DNA of 7,736 nt. Source: Synechococcaceae cyanobacterium (GTDB lineage: Bacteria; Cyanobacteriota; Cyanobacteriia; PCC-6307; Cyanobiaceae). The position numbers and the translations under genes were made by a program. Shown here piece by piece: positions 6,505-7,736 of this stretch (positions are counted from its first letter, which is position 1; every line of letters starts with the position of its first letter). The notes under the pieces were generated by a model. The model ran no database searches. It saw nothing but the letters and a program-made list of their open reading frames with translations, and was not told where the DNA came from. Location of the stretch: positions 1 to 7,736 of the forward strand of contig CANHGA010000096.1 of NCBI GenBank assembly GCA_947460085.1, written 5' to 3'.

Positions 6505-7407
6505 ATGGACACCACCCTCCTCCAACAAATGCTGCTGGGAGCCCTCCTGGCCCTCTCGGTGTATCTCCCCTTGCGCTGCGGCCAGCTGTCCTTGGCCACG
6601 CCGGGCTTCTATGCGATCGGGGGCACCGTGGCTGCCCTGGTCTCCACCCGAATCCCCGCCCTCGGTGGTGATGGGGCGACATACCCGATCAGCTCCGTGC
6701 TGCTGGAGATGGCTTTGGCAGCAATGGTCACGGGGATTTTGGCCCTTGGGATTGGGAAGGTGGTGCTGCGCCTGCGGGGTATTTACCTGGCCATCTCCAC
6801 CATTGCCCTGGTGGAAATTCTGCGGGTGGTGAGCCTCAACCTCTCCTTCACCGGCGGCGCCATTGGCATCTTTGGCATTCCCCAGCCCTTTGCCAGCCCG
6901 GAGGGCTACGTGGGCTTTACCAGCCTGCTGCTGGCCGTGGTTTGCTGGCTCTGCGATCGGCTCGAGCGCACGCGGCCAGGACTGGCCATGGCTGCCATCC
7001 GCGAGGACGAACTCGCCGCCGCCAGCCAAGGCATCAATACCGCCAACACCAAGCTGTTGGCGTTCGTGCTGAGTGCCCTGGTCGCTGGGGTCACCGGCGT
7101 GATCGCCGCCCACTTCCTCAACTCCTGGAACGCCCGCATGGGCAACTTCGATGCCAGCATCACCACCTTGGCGTTTGTGGTGTTTGGTGGCACCCGCACC
7201 TGGCTGGGCCCGGTGATTGGTGGCCTGGTGCTCACCGCCCTGCCTGAGCTGCTCCGGCCCGTGGGAGATCTCCGGCTGATTGTCTATGGACTTGTGATCT
7301 TGCTGGGTCCGGTGCTGTTTCCCCAGGGGGTGATCACCCCGGAACGCCTCAGCCGTTGGAGCCGAATGCTCCGTCAACGCCTACGGCTCGAGGCCCCAAC
7401 GCCATGA
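6505..7407 (+). CDS. livM: Branched-chain amino-acid-type ABC transporter permease, LivM family
   Basis: This 300-residue multi-spanning membrane protein is the second channel half, expected to pair with the LivH-type protein. Family landmarks are QLSLATPGFYAIGG (27-40), VLRLRGIYLAISTIAL (87-102), the coupling helix IREDELAAASQGI (165-177) that would contact the ATPase, GGTRTWLGPVIGG (228-240), LPELLRP (246-252) and YGLVILLGPVLFPQG (261-275). The tail after about residue 280 is basic and probably cytoplasmic. A weak purine stretch (GGGAAG, 6496-6501) lies just before the ATG and may act as a ribosome site. It starts 11 bases after the LivH gene, and its TGA overlaps the next ATG by four bases (ATGA). 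Nothing is truncated, and length is close to short LivM members. Confidence 0.92.
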   Translation: MDTTLLQQMLLGALLALSVYLPLRCGQLSLATPGFYAIGGTVAALVSTRIPALGGDGATYPISSVLLEMALAAMVTGILALGIGKVVLRLRGIYLAISTIALVEILRVVSLNLSFTGGAIGIFGIPQPFASPEGYVGFTSLLLAVVCWLCDRLERTRPGLAMAAIREDELAAASQGINTANTKLLAFVLSALVAGVTGVIAAHFLNSWNARMGNFDASITTLAFVVFGGTRTWLGPVIGGLVLTALPELLRPVGDLRLIVYGLVILLGPVLFPQGVITPERLSRWSRMLRQRLRLEAPTP

Positions 7408-7736
7408 GCACACCCCTGCTGGCAGCCCACAACCTCAACCGCCAATTCGGCGGGTTGATGGCTGTCAATGACGTAAGTCTGCGGGTGCAGCAGGGAGAAA
7501 TCCTGGGCCTGCTCGGCCCAAATGGCGCCGGCAAAACCACCCTGTTCAACCTGATCTCCGGGGTTACGCCTGTCTCGGCCGGCAGGATCGAGTGGCGGGG
7601 AGTTCCAATCACGGGCATGGCGAGCCATGCCGTAGCCGGCCTTGGCATCGCCCGCACCTTTCAAAACCTGCGTCTGTTCCCCACGCTCAGCTGCCTCGAC
7701 AACGTGATGGTGGGCCTGCATCGCCATGCCCACCAA
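7404..7736 (+). CDS. livG: Branched-chain amino-acid-type ABC transporter ATPase, LivG family, 5' part only
   Basis: The frame runs off the right edge after 111 residues. It opens MSTPLLAAHNLNRQFGG, then has the Walker A motif GPNGAGKT (38-45) with the ATP-binding lysine K44, and the Q-loop region ARTFQNLRLFP (83-93) with Gln87. IARTFQN and LDNVMVG (98-104) are typical of LivG rather than LivF. The signature motif, Walker B and switch histidine lie outside the window. It would drive import through the LivH/LivM pair from the cytoplasmic face. The ATG overlaps the livM stop (ATGA), so translation is likely coupled. A LivF-type partner ATPase is expected next. Confidence 0.93.
   Translation, partial: MSTPLLAAHNLNRQFGGLMAVNDVSLRVQQGEILGLLGPNGAGKTTLFNLISGVTPVSAGRIEWRGVPITGMASHAVAGLGIARTFQNLRLFPTLSCLDNVMVGLHRHAHQ

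Noticed and set aside
6612..6619. HIP1-like octamers (GCGATCGG at 6612, and again near 6955)
   Set aside because: These are one base off GCGATCGC; no exact HIP1 site was found, so they carry no weight beyond agreeing with a lineage poor in HIP1.
6400..7377. 325-codon open frame on the minus strand opposite livH/livM
   Set aside because: Its composition (Gly, Gln and His rich, no hydrophobic core) is what the complement of membrane-protein codons gives, and livM on the plus strand is fully supported by motifs.

Overview
The window looks like chromosomal DNA of a GC-rich unicellular cyanobacterium, most likely of the Synechococcus/Cyanobium picocyanobacterial type. The reasons are a HemL (glutamate-1-semialdehyde aminotransferase) of typical cyanobacterial sequence beside an exonuclease III gene and a cyanobacterial-type GlcD, a GC content well above 50% by eye, weak or absent Shine-Dalgarno sequences, and no full copy of the HIP1 octamer GCGATCGC, which is abundant in many other cyanobacteria. 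The lineage is inferred from protein resemblance, not from a database search.

Layout. Bases 1-147 (+) are the last 48 codons of an exonuclease III gene. A 60-base convergent gap follows. Bases 208-1680 (-) encode a GlcD-type FAD-linked glycolate/lactate dehydrogenase. A 128-base divergent region (1681-1808) holds two inverted repeats and presumably the promoters of glcD and hemL. From 1809 to the right edge everything is on the + strand in one tightly packed run: hemL, two tandem paralogous lipoprotein substrate-binding proteins, two membrane permeases (LivH and LivM type), and the first 111 codons of a LivG-type ATPase. The junctions are 0 bp (TAG then ATG), a 1-bp overlap (TAATG), a 9-bp gap, an 11-bp gap and a 4-bp overlap (ATGA). 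These values favour a single operon.

How the parts work together. HemL makes 5-aminolevulinate, the precursor of chlorophyll, haem and bilins, from glutamate-derived glutamate-1-semialdehyde. The downstream genes form a branched-chain/hydrophobic amino-acid (HAAT, Liv-type) ABC importer: two lipid-anchored receptors, two permeases and at least one ATPase. A LivF-type second ATPase is expected just past the right edge. GlcD on the other side oxidises photorespiratory glycolate. The transported substrate cannot be read from the sequence.

Most notable are the abutting of a tetrapyrrole gene with an amino-acid importer, the tandem receptor duplication in which the second copy is clearly more AT-rich in the stretches counted, the absence of any ATG or GTG start for hemL, and dyad symmetries in the glcD/hemL spacer. 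I found no clearly new kind of system, no RNA gene, no mobile element and no CRISPR array.
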